From assembly GCA_018819165.1 (NCBI GenBank), contig JAHJQP010000096.1, forward strand, positions 1 to 5,635: DNA of 5,635 bases, read 5' to 3'. Source of the DNA: Pseudomonadota bacterium (GTDB lineage: Bacteria > Desulfobacterota > Syntrophia > Syntrophales > UBA5619). The notes below the pieces were generated by a model. That model made no database searches. It saw only the letters and a program-made list of their open reading frames with translations, and was not told where the DNA came from. Positions 4,811 through 5,635 of the stretch are shown here, piece after piece. The translations under genes were made by a program, and so were the position numbers. Within the stretch, counting starts at the first letter, position 1, and each line of letters opens with the position of its first letter.

Positions 4811-5572
4811 TCAGGAGCGGAGTTCCACGTCCACAAAATTGTGAGGCGCCCAGGGGCCGTTGAAATCGAAGGAAAAATTGTTGTCGAATCCGCGCGCCGC
4901 CTCGAATATGGCCGCCTCAAAGTCCTTATCCACCGCCTCCCGTCCGACCAGACAGGCCAGATTCATGACGTCCCGCCCGGTCCGGGGAACGTTCCGCTTG
5001 ATTTCAAAACAGGCGGGAGAGAGGATCGCCTCCACCCTGTCCGTGTGTTCCTCCCGGTCTTCCTGAAGGACCCGGTCAAAGAGACGTCCGACTTCAATCT
5101 TGTCTTCCTGGGTGGGGACACGACTTTTCCCTAAGAACTGGTCCCTCGCCACCCGGATCTCTGCATGGGTGTTAACAAAATACTCAAATATATTCGGCAC
5201 ATCCCATGCGACCCGCAATCCCATCTCCACCTTGCCATGAACACGGCGAAGCTGTTCGGCAAAGGATTTTCGGTTGAGCGACAGGATTCGTTTGATCGCT
5301 GTTGCCCCTTCCGCGATAACGCCGAAAGTGATGGGCAGAGGCGTTTCTTCTTCCATGAGGCGTTTCAGAACGGCCTGGTGCGCCGCGAGATGGCGGCGTT
5401 CGGGGCGAATCTTCCCATTGTTGAAGTTACTGACGACGGCGCCGACCTGGTTCTCCGTAATGAGATAAACCGACTCCCCGTCGATGCCGATATCGCCGTA
5501 CTCCCGGTCCCCTGCCGCCGGGATGACGGCATAGAGATATTTCCCCTCATTTTTCGTTTCCTTACCGCCCAT
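4811..5572 (-). CDS. gvpF: GvpF/GvpL family gas vesicle protein
   Basis: A GvpF/GvpL family protein of 253 residues, the usual length. These proteins interact with GvpA and help start shell assembly. Visible family features: KYLYAVIP (11-18), ITENQVGAVVS (38-48), the HLAAHQAVLKRLMEEETPLP segment (61-80) followed by ITFGVIAEG (81-89), HGKVEMGLRVAWD (112-124), and the C-terminal FNGPWAPHNFVDVEL (237-251). The ATG at 5572 is preceded by a G-rich Shine-Dalgarno (AAGGGGGGA, about 8 nt). F and L are hard to separate by sequence; F is chosen because the next gene is gvpG, as in the B. megaterium F-G order. Only one copy is in the window, and the place where a second (gvpL) would be is taken by the ATPase. 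Confidence 0.92.
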   Translation of the reverse strand: MGGKETKNEGKYLYAVIPAAGDREYGDIGIDGESVYLITENQVGAVVSNFNNGKIRPERRHLAAHQAVLKRLMEEETPLPITFGVIAEGATAIKRILSLNRKSFAEQLRRVHGKVEMGLRVAWDVPNIFEYFVNTHAEIRVARDQFLGKSRVPTQEDKIEVGRLFDRVLQEDREEHTDRVEAILSPACFEIKRNVPRTGRDVMNLACLVGREAVDKDFEAAIFEAARGFDNNFSFDFNGPWAPHNFVDVELRS

Positions 5573-5619
5573 ATGACCGTCCCCCCTTGTGCTTCCTCTT
5601 GGCTGTCATTCTGCGAAAA

Positions 5620-5634
5620 TGTCATTCCGGGCTT
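5620..5634. repeat. Repeat TGTCATTCCGGGCTT, copy 2, upstream of gvpF
   Basis: Identical over 15 bases to 2342-2356, with a partial copy TGTCATTC 16 nt away at 5604-5611. On the coding strand it lies 47 nt before the gvpF ATG. The window ends here, so it cannot be seen whether a GGGGACAG palindrome follows, as it does at copy 1. No convincing -35/-10 promoter is visible in 5573-5635. Confidence 0.7.
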
Positions 5635-5635
5635 A

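Overview
The window carries the downstream part of a gas vesicle (gvp) operon, all on the minus strand, followed by a multi-PAS sensor gene that runs off the left edge. Read 5' to 3' on the minus strand (right to left), the order is gvpF/L (5572-4811), gvpG (4757-4452), a tandem two-domain ArsA/Get3-type ATPase (4417-2360), gvpS-like (2325-2131), gvpK (about 2134-1732), gvpJ (1717-1403), then the PAS protein (1290 to beyond 1). Gaps are short, and most starts have good Shine-Dalgarno sequences. The main structural gene gvpA and the AAA+ ATPase gvpN are absent and would be expected to the right of the window. The order resembles the Bacillus megaterium F-G-L-S-K-J series, with the ArsA-type ATPase in the place of gvpL.

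The organism is a GC-rich bacterium with many dispersed repeats. From general knowledge, ArsA-type ATPases in gas vesicle clusters, the palindrome that reads as GTDFKSVP or GTDLKSVP, and the TTCGACAGGCTCA repeat suggest Desulfobacterota (former Deltaproteobacteria) or a similar environmental lineage. This is inference, since no phylogenetic marker is present.

Role of the genes: GvpF/L, G, S, K and J are minor or accessory proteins that nucleate and assemble the gas vesicle shell around GvpA. The ArsA/Get3-like ATPase may be a chaperone for these hydrophobic subunits (inference). The PAS protein is a signalling protein whose output domain lies outside the window; a link to buoyancy control is only positional.

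Three things stand out. (1) Four repeat types lie inside or at the edges of genes, including a palindrome translated in frame within the ATPase and within the predicted gvpK N-terminus. (2) gvpK and the PAS gene are each broken by one base at an A9 and an A8 run, so either the sequence has homopolymer errors or these runs slip. (3) The tandem ATPase sits in the middle of the gvp operon. No gene-free stretch exceeds about 110 bases; that one (1291-1402) holds a double hairpin.
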